Below, piece by piece: positions 23,530 to 34,584 of a DNA stretch of 64,000 bases. The DNA is taken from contig OZ034976.1 of assembly GCA_964030785.1 (NCBI GenBank), positions 2,874,701 to 2,938,700 on the forward strand, read 5' to 3'. Origin of the DNA: Siderastrea siderea (lineage: Eukaryota > Cnidaria > Anthozoa > Scleractinia > Rhizangiidae). Below the pieces are notes generated by a model. That model searched no databases and was not told where the DNA came from. It worked only from the letters and a program-made list of their open reading frames with translations. Made by a program: the position numbers and the translations under genes. The first letter of the stretch is position 1; each line of letters opens with the position of its first letter.

Positions 23530-24734
23530 TTTGTTCGGAGAAACAAATGTCCCAAACTGTTAATAACTTCTTATTGAATACGTTTTGTTTGGCTATACTT
23601 GTACATTCCGTTTAGCTAGGACAACAGGTGTAAAAGTTTAATAATCGACGTTTAGGTAAATAACAATGATAAGTATTAAACAAAAAATTAGGCGTCGCAC
23701 GATATATTTTTGCAGCACCTATCTTCCATTATTTTCTACTAAGTCGAGACCAAGAAACACCTAACAGATAAAACACGTGTTGACTGAGATATGATAATAA
23801 CAGCCAGGACTTAGAAAGAAGCATTCCGTTTGTCGCTGAGATGGATTCTGACGTGAATTTCAATGACCTTCGGTTCACTGAACGTGTTCCCGTATGCCTC
23901 CCACGCAGCCTATAAACAGCTGCTTGTGATAATAATAAAATGCGAATTACTTTTGAATAAAAGACCTTGTTTTACAAGAATATATTAAAACTGTGATAGG
24001 TATGAAAACGTGTCACGCTGTGTGTCAACAATGGACGACGTTTGTTTCTATGTTTCATACATTTGTTTGTTTTGTGCTCATGAGTATCTTTTAACCCTTT
24101 AAGCCCCGATATCGACACACATGTTCTCCTTACTGTTCTCTCTATATTTCTTATGGTGCTAGTTGGGAGAATTTGCTCCAAACCGACAATTTTCCATTAT
24201 TTTGTGATTATTTCCTTTATTCTTATGGCCTGCATGTTTGAACAAAGTGATTTTGTGAGAAGAAATTAGATGCTGTCTAAGCTGTACAAAAGTTCTATAC
24301 CACGCATTTGCTAGCTAGTTCAGCACAGACTGGGGTTGCATTCGTAATGAATCGAAGAAGTCTTATTTTCTGTAGACTAATTATTCAATTCGGCTTTATT
24401 TATCAAGGTGGTTACCGTAGCTATTCTCAGTGCTTTATAAGGCTAAGGTTACAGTATAGGAAAAGTACCCAGATTCATAAATGTTTCCGGATCAGTTATC
24501 GCATCTTGAGTGTTTACGTTTCAGGTATTCGGCTTCCCAACAGCGATCGCTTCGCAGAGCAATCGTAGACGGCTGTAGATTAATTGAAGCTACTCTGCTG
24601 GAATAGTCTGTTCATATTTTTTCCACTGAGAAAGAACAAAAGGCGAGAACTGGACTAAAAAAGACGTCTTTGTAGCAAAGAAAACGATTTTTAGCCTTGT
24701 TTCGTGTATTAACTGACGAATTCAACAACTGTTT

Positions 24735-24896
24735 AACGAATGTAAGTCTAAATAAATGTAAAGAAGATCCTTGCAGTTATTAACGCAACTTGTGCAGTTG
24801 CGAAAAGAAAGTCTGAAAAAATCAGGCTTGCCGGGATTCGAACCCTGACCTCTGCGATACCGGTGCAGCGCTCCAACTGAATTAAGCTAACAAGCC
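24735..24896 (-). mobile_element. tRNA-derived SINE
   Basis: The 5' head (24825-24896) folds as a tRNA: 7-bp acceptor stem GGCTTGT/GCAAGCC, box A-like TTAGCTTAATTCAGTTGG and a perfect box B GGGTTCGAATCC. The anticodon loop has C at position 33 instead of the universal U, so it is unlikely to be a working tRNA. It continues into a body with CTTTCTTTTCGCAACTGCAC and GCAAGGATCTTC, a layout typical of tRNA-SINEs. The 3' end is approximate. Confidence 0.7.
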
Positions 24897-25311
24897 AACT
24901 GGGAGCTGGTCATTAAATTGGCTCGTAACATACCCGGGAAAGATGAAGATGAAATTATGAATAAGTCTGTTGTCGTCTTTTTAAATCTAATTCCGACTCC
25001 TTGTGCCGTACAGCTCAGTGGACTGAAATATATGAGCAAAGTACTCCAGAAAAATGTAGAATCTGAACAGTTTTGCACATCTTAGTCTGTTAAGCAAACA
25101 CCTTTCTCCGGACTCCTGCAGACTCCTCATCACTTTTGAATTTAAAGGCTTGTCACTAAGATTATTTATAATATTATGTTGTATTAAAAGTGATGGAAGC
25201 AATAAAGTTGAAAGTTGAAAGTTGAATATTAACTGCTAGGAAGCCGGAACTGTAAGGATACCTTTTCCTTCATCGCTTTGTGATTATGGACAAATCTCGA
25301 TGGGCAAATCT

Positions 25312-25501
25312 TAAAGGATGTGTTCCTTTGAGATGATCTGGATCTGGATCAGTGATCCAAGATCACTCGGATCATGGTGCATCAAAAGTACCGATGAATC
25401 CACTCTGGACAAGGATCCTTCAGTTCGTTTGACGCACCATGATCTGAGTGATCTTGGATCACTGATCCAGATCCAGATCATCCCAAAGGAACACACCCTT
25501 A
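25312..25501. mobile_element. 190-bp foldback MITE, GATC-rich
   Basis: Inverted arms of about 75 bases (GTGTTCCTTTGAGATGATCT and its inverse) are separated by a loop of about 40 bases. Arms contain many GATC words (GATCTGGATCTGGATCAGTG). Because the arms are inverted copies, nearly the same peptide appears on both strands (EMIWIWISDPRSL), which is an artefact and not a gene. Confidence 0.88.
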
Positions 25502-25658
25502 GCCTTCGGATCATGTTTCAAAATCCCGGATGTGCATACAGTGGTGAATTCGGCTGTAGACTGTGGTTGAAGTTTTGATTCTAGTTCGTGTTTTACTTTT
25601 ATGGAAAAACTTTACAATTGCCTAAACTTAGCATTATAATCTTACAAAAAATAGACTC

Positions 25659-25756
25659 CTAACCTCTATTAACTTTCCCAGCACATTTATCAGGGCCAAA
25701 ACGTCGCCGTAGTCGTCGTTTTCACTACACCGATTTTCGAAAGACCCTTCTTCCAT
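25659..25756 (-). pseudogene. Family B first exon, copy B4, donor altered
   Basis: 98 nt from ATG, open, encoding MEEGSFENRCSENDDYGDVL and then ALINVLGKLIEV. It keeps the length and the LALI...LIEV end of the family although most other residues differ. The donor dinucleotide used by B1-B3 is GA here (AG|GAGTC), so normal splicing at this point would fail. A GT five bases earlier exists but would change the phase. Either a decayed copy or one using another donor. Confidence 0.5.
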
Positions 25757-26429
25757 TTTGTCTTCGGAATACAAAAATAGGCACGCAATGCGTGCAGAAC
25801 GCGATGACCAAGATGACGTTTTCCAACTAAAAATACAATTTAATACAATATATTTTATTAGTTACTCTCGCTTTTTTTTTTTTTTTCAGAACTATAGTCA
25901 ACCTGTGTTAAGCAGTCACCCTTGGGAATGGGTAATGGGTGAGTGCTTGATACAGGTGGGCAGGCCTAGAAGGGAAACCAATGACCCGTCATAAGACGAA
26001 TTGTCCACAAAACGTTTTATACCTCTTCTTGGGATAGAAGAAAAGAAACTACAGAGTTTGCTTACTGGCAGGCCACACAACAATGCATTTACTGCATACT
26101 ACTACGATTTGTCTTAACAAAGTGACCGTTCAATACAGACAAAGACAATAAAAATAACCCGCTGGGACCTAGGAATAGCTGACCGCGACAGCTTAATAGA
26201 GGTCAAGTTTACAGTAATTAAGGGGAGAATTTCCCGGGCCTTTTTCAATTGACGGCTTATTAGAGCGTAACTGCTTAATATAGAAATGACTGTAATTTTC
26301 AATATTTATCACTAGTTAAAAACAAAAAGGGTAATTGAGGTATCATCTGTCTTTTTTCCTATGAAATTTTCAAATTTATCATTTTCGGATACTGTGAAAG
26401 ATTAAGCGCATCTGCTTTATATTCTAACT

Positions 26430-26462
26430 GCAAAAAAACAACAACAACAACAACAACAAAAA
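26430..26462. repeat. (CAA)n microsatellite
   Basis: About seven CAA units flanked by A-runs. Confidence 0.85.
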
Positions 26463-26516
26463 AACTTTTTCCGGTTTTCCCTTGATTACCAAATTGCATT
26501 GTTATCCATCTCTCAC

Positions 26517-26598
26517 CGATGTCGTCGTAGATGTCATCAACCAGAATTATCACGCAACGCGGAACACGTAAGCTTTTGTTCCGAGAACAACATAGTAG
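26517..26598 (-). CDS. Possible isolated coding exon
   Basis: 82 nt between a plausible acceptor (CCTTATTTTAG) and donor (ATCG|GTGAGA), open throughout and encoding LLCCSRNKSLRVPRCVIILV followed by DDIYDDIG. The hydrophobic strand ending in DD resembles a Walker-B-like element of a P-loop NTPase, but one exon without partners is weak evidence. I found no adjoining exon in a compatible phase. Confidence 0.2.
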
Positions 26599-26879
26599 CT
26601 AAAATAAGGTGTCGGCGACTTTTTTGTTTTGCCTTCGCCTTTGAGATATATTTATTTGCCCAAGGCAAATTCCAAAGCAATTGGTTGCTCAATTTTGAAA
26701 TACATACTTCAATTTTGAAATACATGTTACAAATAGTTCACAGACAAGGAGGTAACGTACCGGAAATCGTCAAAGCAAGATCTGCGGTACACAAAGCAAC
26801 ATCTGCAGTGCACAGCAATGACATCAGCTTCAATTTCCGTCAAATATTCGCGGAGCTAGAACTCCCGAAACGGCGTTAG

Positions 26880-27265
26880 GTCATATTTAAAAAGGTACAA
26901 AACTACAGGTTCTTAAGAAATTTATTCTCTTTCACAAATCTGCATTTATTAAGTCACAATTAAGCAAAATTTGAAAAAGTAAAAATAGATTTTGCCGAAA
27001 TTCGCGATTTGTTAAGAAGCGGTCAGAAAGGGCTACAGATACCTTAATGTACGTACAACCCAATAGCAAAAAAATAAGTGACAAATAATTGTATTTAAAA
27101 CTAAAAGAAAACAAGAAGTTATAGCGTCCTCCTGGAGATATAGTGTTAACACTCTAGACGTTAACACTAGTTTTTGTGGTAGTACTCAGAGAAGTTGCAC
27201 CAAATTTAAATGTTTATAAAAGAATTTCAATGCATAATTGGGAAAGGAAATTGGGAAAAATGAAT
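26880..27265. other. Intergenic, nothing recognised
   Basis: AT-rich, short frames only. Confidence 0.5.
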
Positions 27266-27701
27266 ATCGTATTTACTCGATTAAGCGCCTGGGCGCTCTT
27301 TAAGTTTTTAGTGTTTCGGATGCGGTGCTTACTCGGGGGCAGAGTTTATTTGAGGGCGGCTCTCCTTTTTAGCTTTAAAAAATCCTAACATTTGTAAACG
27401 ATAACAAGCAATTGTTAACAAAACAATAATGAAATATACCCACTTCGAACTGAAAAACATTGTAACAGAGGAGAATAAATTTCCGAGGCTGGTTTAAATT
27501 GAGTTGTACCGTGCTTATTTTGTATTTTGGCTCCTCCAACAATTCAGTCTGATGCTTCGATAAAGCGCCGCAATCAGTATTGTGAATGAATGCGGCGCTT
27601 ATTCGAGGACAGCACTCTTTTTATATTTTTGTTCTCATATGCGGTGCTTTATCGGGGGCGGCGCTTAATAGGGGGAGGCGGTTAATTGAGTAAATACGGT
27701 A
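27266..27701. mobile_element. ~435-bp nonautonomous DNA transposon
   Basis: Inverted termini CGTATTTACTCGATTAAGCG (left) and GTTAATTGAGTAAATACG (right) enclose a body with repeated GCGGTGCTT, TCGGGGGC and GGCGCTTA words. Exact ends and target duplication cannot be fixed. No transposase. Confidence 0.75.
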
Positions 27702-27859
27702 ATGACCACTAATTTGTCAGAAAAAAAAAGAGAAATCCAAAACACAGTCTGAGAGCTTCTGTAAATGGAAGTGCAACAAGACCAGCCCCCCTTCTCAACT
27801 CCCTGAGGGACTTGGGTTTTTAAACTGACGGGGTGGTATGGTGGACTTTAGGGTCCGAA

Positions 27860-28800
27860 ATCCTTGATCGAGGGATCTTGGGGATTTCTTCTCATCTTTT
27901 GGCAATCTACCATTCACGATTTTGCATTTATCGAAAGGTTATAGTATTTAGTTTGCCTTATGCGTACTGTTTAAATTTAAATTAGGGCCTCGGCACAACA
28001 CTTTCAAACCTAAATACCTTCTGGAGTCAAACACAAGCATAGATGAAATTTTAATGGCTTTCTTTCAGACAAAAATAATGAAAAAATATACATATTCAAG
28101 CAACACATTACTTCCAAATAGGCCACTTCTTTGTTGTGCAATCGATATTTATTCTTTACTTGATCGAGCTGTTTTGGGTTTTCTTTTCATCTTTGCGGCA
28201 ATCTACCATTCACAAGTTTGCATTTATACTAAAAGGTTAATATGTTATTTAGTTTGCACGACGCGTATTCTTTAATTAGGACTCCATTCTCATGTCTCTC
28301 AACCTGATTACCCCCTGGAATCAAACACGACCATATATTCTAATTTATTTATTTCAGGCAAAAATAACGAAATAATATACAAGACAAGAAGTAATAACTC
28401 ACTTCTAAATATAGTAAGTTCTTTGCCGTGTAATATTTTTCTTTTTGGCATGAAGGGTAACAATTTTGTAGGCTTTTTAAATTTAGTACTCAGAGAAGTA
28501 CTCAACAGAGAATTTAATTTGTCAGAAAAAAATACAATAATTATATTCTTTGGTTTTCCCAATGCGTATTTTTAAATATTTTTAAATTAGGACTCCATTC
28601 TCACTTCACTTTTTAAACCCGAGTATCCCCTTGGATCAAACACAACTATAAATCAAGCGTTAATTTATTTATTTCAGGCAAAAATAATGAAATAATGTAT
28701 AAGGCAATAGTAATAACTTACTTCTAAATATGGTAAGTTCTTTGCTGTGCAAATTTTTATTTTTTGGGCGTGAAGGTCACAATTTTGCAGGCTTTTTTAA
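27860..28800. repeat. Tandem repeat, ~300-bp unit, three-plus copies
   Basis: Shared words recur at about 28060, 28360 and 28680 (TTTATTTCAGGCAAAAATAA or close variants), with AGGACTCCATTCTCA at about 28277 and 28588 and GGCAATCTACCATTCAC at about 27900 and 28196. Divergence is substantial, so the array is old. No coding potential. Confidence 0.75.
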
Positions 28801-28912
28801 ATTTTTGCTAAATTTAGCAAAGTTATTTTAATAAAAAAGCTTACAAAATTGCTAAATTTTAGCAAAAATAATTAAAAAGCCTAGAAAATTGTGACCCTTC
28901 ACACCAAAAGTG
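28766..28912. repeat. Inverted repeat at the end of the tandem array
   Basis: Left arm GGTCACAATTTTGCAGGC... and right arm ...GCCTAGAAAATTGTGACC pair over about 65 bases, including GCTAAATTT/AAATTTAGC internal palindromes. Possibly the last tandem unit in inverted form or a foldback element. Confidence 0.7.
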
Positions 28913-28917
28913 GGCTC

Positions 28918-29130
28918 ATGAATATTTCACGAGGAGGCTGATTCACGGTGACGACCGTGAAATTAAAAGAAATGACCGGAATCAGCGTGAAATTCCTTTT
29001 AAACTGAGTGAACACGGCGTCAAGGCATCGTGAAATTAATCATGTCGTCAAATATAAACTTCACTCCTTGAAAAAAGTCATACAGTGTAAACCAGTCAGT
29101 CAAATTCACGCCATGACATTTTCACGTCAC
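28918..29130. repeat. Cluster of TTCACG/CGTGAA motifs
   Basis: Seven TTCACG or CGTGAA words within about 210 bases, in both orientations (ATTTCACGAGG, GATTCACGGTGACGACCGTG, AGCGTGAAATT, CATCGTGAAATT, AATTCACGCC, TTTTCACGTCAC). Could be a transposon rich in subterminal motifs; no clean termini were seen. Confidence 0.45.
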
Positions 29131-29375
29131 GCGACTGCCATCAAAACTCGCTCTGGGGGGATGTTTGTTTAATAAAGCGGGGGAAAATCCTTTCCACATG
29201 CGAGATATTCGAAATTGACCAACTCGAGCTTAAGGTGGCCGAACACAGTTTCCTTGTACCCATGCCCTATTCATCGTTATTTTCAAACCATTGACAGTTG
29301 GGCGGCCAAAATCGGCAAGCTGCAAGTTCAACTAACAGTGATTATTTTTTGATAGGTTATATTGGACTAAGTACC

Positions 29376-29389
29376 GTTGCCATGGCAAC
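29376..29389. promoter_or_regulatory. Perfect RFX X-box palindrome
   Basis: GTTGCCATGGCAAC, a full 14-bp symmetric match to the RFX-factor X-box. No ciliary or other host gene starts nearby, and the surroundings look repetitive, so it may ride in a mobile element. Confidence 0.4.
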
Positions 29390-29399
29390 ACAGCTGGTA

Positions 29400-30140
29400 A
29401 TAAATCAGCATTAGATAATGGGTTTGATCCATTTTCAGAAAATCCAGTTGTTAGATTTTTTCCATCATTTGTCTCTAGAAAACTCAGAAAAATACTGGCC
29501 TTTTGACACTGATCTCGTGAAGTTTTGACAGAAAGATATTCTGTTATTTTGTGTTTTGCATTTTAACGTTTTCTGAAAATGTCCTCTGTCAGATTTCAAT
29601 TTTTGTTTGCAGGCAAGTTACGCGTGTTCTGAACTATTTTTCTACCAAATTTCATGAAATTCTAACGAGCGATTCCGAAGAAATCAGTGCATTTTCCCTA
29701 AACCATGCAGTCACAATTTTCTGGTCAACTGCGCATGCGTTGCATTTGACGGGGTTCTCAATCTTTCCCAATTCATTCAAACAATGCCAGAAAGGCAGAG
29801 TTTTTTTCAATAGTTACCTTTAATACACTGAAAACAAACGTTTTTCACCCGTAACAAACTGTTTGATTGTTGAGACGGAAAAAGGCACTTGCACAATCTT
29901 CAATGAACAAAATAAAATAATCGATTTACAGGCGCCATGTTTGTTTTTCTTAAGCTTTGATAGCTTAGTTGGTAAAGAAGCGCGTCGGTACGGGAGCACC
30001 CCCTTTGTGACATTGAACAGTGAGCTGAAGAAAGCTTATAAACTGCGGGTGCGGTAGTCCACCTGAACTTATGTCATAAAACAAATGTTAAAAGCCACAG
30101 TTCTGCACTATTCCGGCAACCTAATACCTTGCGTTTGCGG
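29400..30140. other. No gene recognised; weak tRNA-like fragment
   Basis: Contains a box A-like TAGCTTAGTTGGTAAAG at about 29950 but no box B, so neither a tRNA nor a confident SINE can be called. Confidence 0.4.
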
Positions 30141-31023
30141 CAGGGATCGATATTAGCTTTTTTTCAAACTCGTCAGCCGGGCAAGGATGTCAGAAAAGAT
30201 ACTTGCCCTGGCATAATTTTACTTGCCCGTTCAAAATTGTGTAATAATCAAAATACAGTTAAAAACTGAAAGTTAACAACCAAGTAAGTGGAAAAGTTGC
30301 ATTTTATCTTCACTGTGTTACTGCAGCGGCACCACAGTGCTTAAGGCTGTCGTCGCTTTCATTTTACAAATTCATTGATTTGCTGCGTTTACTTAAATTA
30401 CAAGTACTTCTTGATCAAACTTTCAATTTGGCATTTTTCAACGTCGCCGTCCATGTCACTTGCATCCACTACACCACTGTCATTCTCATCTAAATCCTCT
30501 CCCTTGTCAACGACATCCAAGTATCCACCTGTCTGTTTTGCTGCCACAATGGTAAAAATGCACGCTTTCATTTCTCTTGTTCGTATTTAGAACTTTTCCC
30601 GGAAGACTCACCGTTTTTTTCTGCGGTGGTGGCGACACTTTGTCAAAGTAGCGCCACATTTTGCGAAACTCACGTGCGGCCAAAGAGCAAGAGTCTTCGT
30701 GTTTGCATATTGCTGCAGTACGTCAGTGGTCGAGAACAAAAAAAATTAGCCTGCAAACATTTTATTTCTGAGAGTAAGATGTCGTGTGGGCAACAAAACG
30801 AAGCCGTTTACAGAACATAAATCTTCTGTTTACTACAGTACGGAATCACTAAATGGCTGGTGGACATTCACAACTCAGGTACATTGACTCGTGAAAAATT
30901 AAAGAAAAAATTCTACTCCGTAAAACCTACTCGTCCACCGGACGAGTTTGTGATTTTTGATACTCGTCCGTAGCACTTTATAGTCGTCTCGGACGACCTG
31001 ACGACTGCTAATATGGATCCCTG
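30141..31023. mobile_element. hAT-like nonautonomous transposon, 883 bp
   Basis: Inverted termini CAGGGATCGATATTAGC (left) and GCTAATATGGATCCCTG (right) differ at one base. The flanks GTTTGCGG and ATTTGCGC are compatible with an 8-bp target duplication that has diverged at both outer bases. CAGGG ends with 8-bp targets are the classic hAT signature. Inside are repeated ACTTGCCC and GGACGAG words but no transposase. Confidence 0.85.
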
Positions 31024-34000
31024 ATTTGCGCAAGGAATTTGAAAAAAATGTAGACGGTGGGAAGTGCAGATCGGTGAAATTTGGCGAGTTAAGTCAACAA
31101 ATGAAAACCCACGGAATATCAAACCCATTGTTCGGCAGTTGAATATTTTCAAAATTTCACTAAAAAAATAAACTATTTTCTCTGCGAGAAGAACACGCGA
31201 GTATTCCTAAAGTCCTCCAAATTGCCATAAATGGAAACGTTTTCCGCGAACAGCTCCCACCAATGTATTCCGCCAATAGGAGAAGAATATTTTGATCCAC
31301 GTGGTTTTATCTAAGAGCAAGGCGCCATGTTCAAAATTCGTAGCTTGCGAAAACATCAAAACAAAGTCCTGAGAACCGCTGAAAGAATAAGCGGGATTTA
31401 TTTCATTTTTCTTCACTTTATCGTTAGAAAAAGTTGAAAAAGCAACAGCCTTGGGATAAGTGGACAGAATTATAGCAGAAATTGCCAGTAAAAATGGAAC
31501 AATTCAACTGTTTCTTCGTGAGAAGTGTCGGGGGAGACAAACACGTGGCCTTCGAATACATTATTATATAGCTCAGGTAACAAGGTAAAAGTCTTGTTTA
31601 ATTAACTTTGAATTTGAATTATTTCTTGCAAATATAGCTTCAAACAATTTTCCGTGCTTTTTTCAGCGTTGGTTTTCACCCAAACTATTGCTTGTTTTCT
31701 TTGCTTTACACAAATACAGCCCTCCTACTACAACATGCAGTTTGACGAGCAGTTTTAGGACAGTACGTCGTCTTGTCCAGTGTTTGGTTGATGTAGTTTC
31801 CATATAGCTAAGAAATTGTGAAAGCTTTCGCAAAACAAGTTTATTGCAATGGTAGTTGAATTTCTCAACAGGTCTTGCTGGAGAGTTTACGGGATGGGAG
31901 AAAGGTTGAAATTGTATCAAATTATATGTTTTGAAAGGGGTTGTACAGTCACTTGGATGGTTTTCCGTTTGAAGAAAATTCAAGCTGCAAGTATTTGCTT
32001 GACAGAGAGAGAGAGGGGCCAGAACTGGACTAGTACTAAAAGTAAACACTGTGAAAAGTCATTCACTGAATAAAGTTTGAATATACTATCTCAGTCACCG
32101 AAAAGCTGAAGTCGAATTCTAAATTCGAGCAAAAACTTTGTACCTGCCGAGACATAATGATTTTACTTACCCGCGAAATAGATAATAAACTATTACGCAC
32201 TATTACACACGAATTTCATTGTTTTCTTTTTGTCTATTAGACACTATTTGTTAGATGCTGTTTCATGGGTTAAGTAAAACCACTCTAATTATACCAAAGG
32301 TGAAACAGAATTATTATTTTGATGTTGAATGGGGAATATTTTGGGGGGATGGTGGTGAGTTCTTTTACTCAAGATGGTGATCTCAATTCAAAAACCAGTC
32401 CTTATTTGTATTCAGTAAAACACAGTTATGCCAAGAATGTAGGGAAATTAAATGCTTTTATTTAAATAGATCGATAAGAAGTAAATTTAAGATTCACTTT
32501 CTGTTAATATAATACTGCCAAACTTCCCTGAGCAAAAGTCTCCTAGGGGCAGCAAATTCCTATGCATGACCACATACTTATTCTTGCCATAAATTTCCAT
32601 CATGCAGCAAAATAATTACCAATTGAAACTTCTTGAATTAAGCAATCCACTTGGCTTTGTGAGATAGATTGGTTGTTTTAATATTAAAATAATACATGTG
32701 GGAAGGAGTTTGATGTCTGACACATTATAAATGAAAAAGGACAAGTAAATGCAACAAAAATTAATATTTAAAGAGGGAACCGATACCTTAATACATGTAT
32801 TTCCTGCTCACTTAATTTTATCACAAGTTTTCATTTTGTACCACAATGGCAACTGCCTCCTGGAATGTACTGCTACTTCTTGGTTGTTGGATGTTTTTCT
32901 CTATTTTCAGATTCCCTTCTCTGCAAAACAAGCAGAAGCTACAGCATGGCCAGTCTTACAGTCTCCACCACAGAATGTACAATGTCCACCCTCCAAGCGA
33001 CAGCATGCCCGATATCCATTCAGATCGCACTTCCATGGTACTGTTTAGTCTTACCTACTCTTCCACTCCAGCCTTTACACAGCCTCAAACACCTCAACCT
33101 CAGCAGGGCCAATGTTAAACTTCCAAGCCACAGTTCCAATCATGAGCACGTAGTCCAGCCAGCAATATATATGATGAAAGACGCTTTCTACTCGTAAGTG
33201 AAGTTCCTTGTGGGTTGGGAGTGGGGGGTAAATAGAGCACTGGATGAACCTTACAATGTACACTTTCCACACACATTCGGCTTGAAGTCCACAGACTTCT
33301 TATTCGGCTTAATTTAATTGTAGTTAGATTAGTTAGTGGGTCCCCTGGTTTGGGATGGCTCCTCCCTTTAGGCTCCTGTTTGGGCTCCTCTGCAGGTTAT
33401 TTGGCCAGTGACTGGAGTTCGGCAAATTTTTCCTTCAATTTTTCAGCTCGACTTTGACTTCACTTCAGATTTACTTCAGCTTTTCTTTAACGATCGCATA
33501 CTTCTCATCGTCAACGTCGTCATGCATTCTCCTGCCTAGTTGCGCCTTTCAACCCAGTTTGACTATTGCACTTCACTTGACAGCCCAAGTGCTATCTAAG
33601 TCAAGTTTTGTTTCGTAGGGTTCAACCAGACATAAACAACTAATAACTTAGGAAACTAGAAGCTACAGGCCATTCAGCTGTTGTATGGGGACCTTATTTG
33701 GCAACTCTTTACAGGTTTAATGGTCTCTCTAGTTACAGGTAGATTGCAAGTATAGGCTTGCAGTTTTGGGTTGGTAATTTACCCCCTTGAAATTGACACA
33801 TCACTATCACTGGCTAACGAAACAGTAGATAGCAGGACCGAAAAATTAATTTTTAAAGTAACATTCAAATAATTCGTTCTGACGAGGAAAGTTGCTAACT
33901 AAAAAGTCTGTGAGCATAGGTAAGTTTTAGGAAGTAGGCAACATACAGGGTAACCTGTTATCAGCCACTTTCTCCTGTTTCACAGAAAGAAAGTGTTTTC

Positions 34001-34500
34001 ACAGGTTACTCACAGGGCATCATGGGACAATACACACACCCTAGATTAGATCATAAGCATAGGCAGCCGTCACCAAAGACCAAGCAACCAGGATCATCCA
34101 AGCAAGATAAAGATGGTAGCTATTGACAGTTGTATTCTTCTGTAGCTAGCAGTCACTTTAAAATGTTATTCACAGCCTGCCAGGCTAATTCACAGCGATG
34201 TGTATCAATTGGCTAGGGACTACATTAAGCCTTGTGAGGCCTAATATAGTCTCTAGCAGGTTACCATTAGTCTGCAGTCTGCATTTTACAATGATCAACT
34301 AGGCAGTAAGTGGCAGGTAGCGACAGTGGGATGGGAGGCTTTTCTCACTTTGGCAGTGTTGACGCTTAGACAAACACATTTGTCTTTTTGTTTAAATCCT
34401 GCCTTGTGGGAGGAGTGTCCTGTTATGAGGCCCTGCACTGCACTTAGCAGGGACAGACTGTCTACAAATCGTAGGCATAGGTAGCCTTCACATCGATGCT
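31024..34500. other. 3.5 kb without a supported gene
   Basis: Several frames of 60-128 codons exist (for example 31663-32049 minus and 32846-33197 plus in three frames). None has a domain, a good splice framework or a homologous copy here, and overlapping frames compete. Nothing with clear mobile-element termini was seen. Confidence 0.45.
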
Positions 34501-34513
34501 GCTGCATGGAGAG

Positions 34514-34584
34514 CAGTCACTTTGTCCTATAGTAAATGTCATCAATTTTAAATTGCTGACAGTTACTATAGTACAAAGTGACTG
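34514..34584. repeat. Long hairpin
   Basis: AGTCACTTTGTCCTATAGTA pairs with TACTATAGTACAAAGTGACT around a loop of about 30 bases. It could be a tiny foldback element; no target duplication identified. Confidence 0.7.

Larger units (their letters stand above)
20539..24665. repeat. Tandem segmental duplication, copy C2
   Basis: Second copy of the 16533-20335 segment; it holds exon B3. It carries two insertions missing from C1: the transposon at 20793-21116, and about 100 bases at roughly 21141-21225 with no clear termini. The right boundary follows the shared GGCGAGAACTGGACTAA. Confidence 0.95.

Noticed and set aside
19515..24181. Identical 69-aa frames in C1 and C2
   Set aside because: The identity reflects recent DNA duplication; there is no domain, and frame preservation is not informative at this age.
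25311..25578. WIWISDPRSL-type peptides on both strands
   Set aside because: Products of the inverted arms of a foldback element.
26499..26879. 126-aa plus-strand frame
   Set aside because: Low-complexity and compositionally odd, with no motif. Minus-strand exon pairs tried here (26761-26824 with 26517-26598) do not join in phase.
29940..30060. tRNA-like sequence with box A
   Set aside because: No box B and no acceptor stem pairing.
31663..32049. 128-aa minus-strand frame
   Set aside because: No domain, no splice context and no homologous copy in the window.
32846..33197. Three overlapping plus-strand frames of 90-110 aa
   Set aside because: Competing frames in one C/A-rich stretch, with no reason to prefer one.
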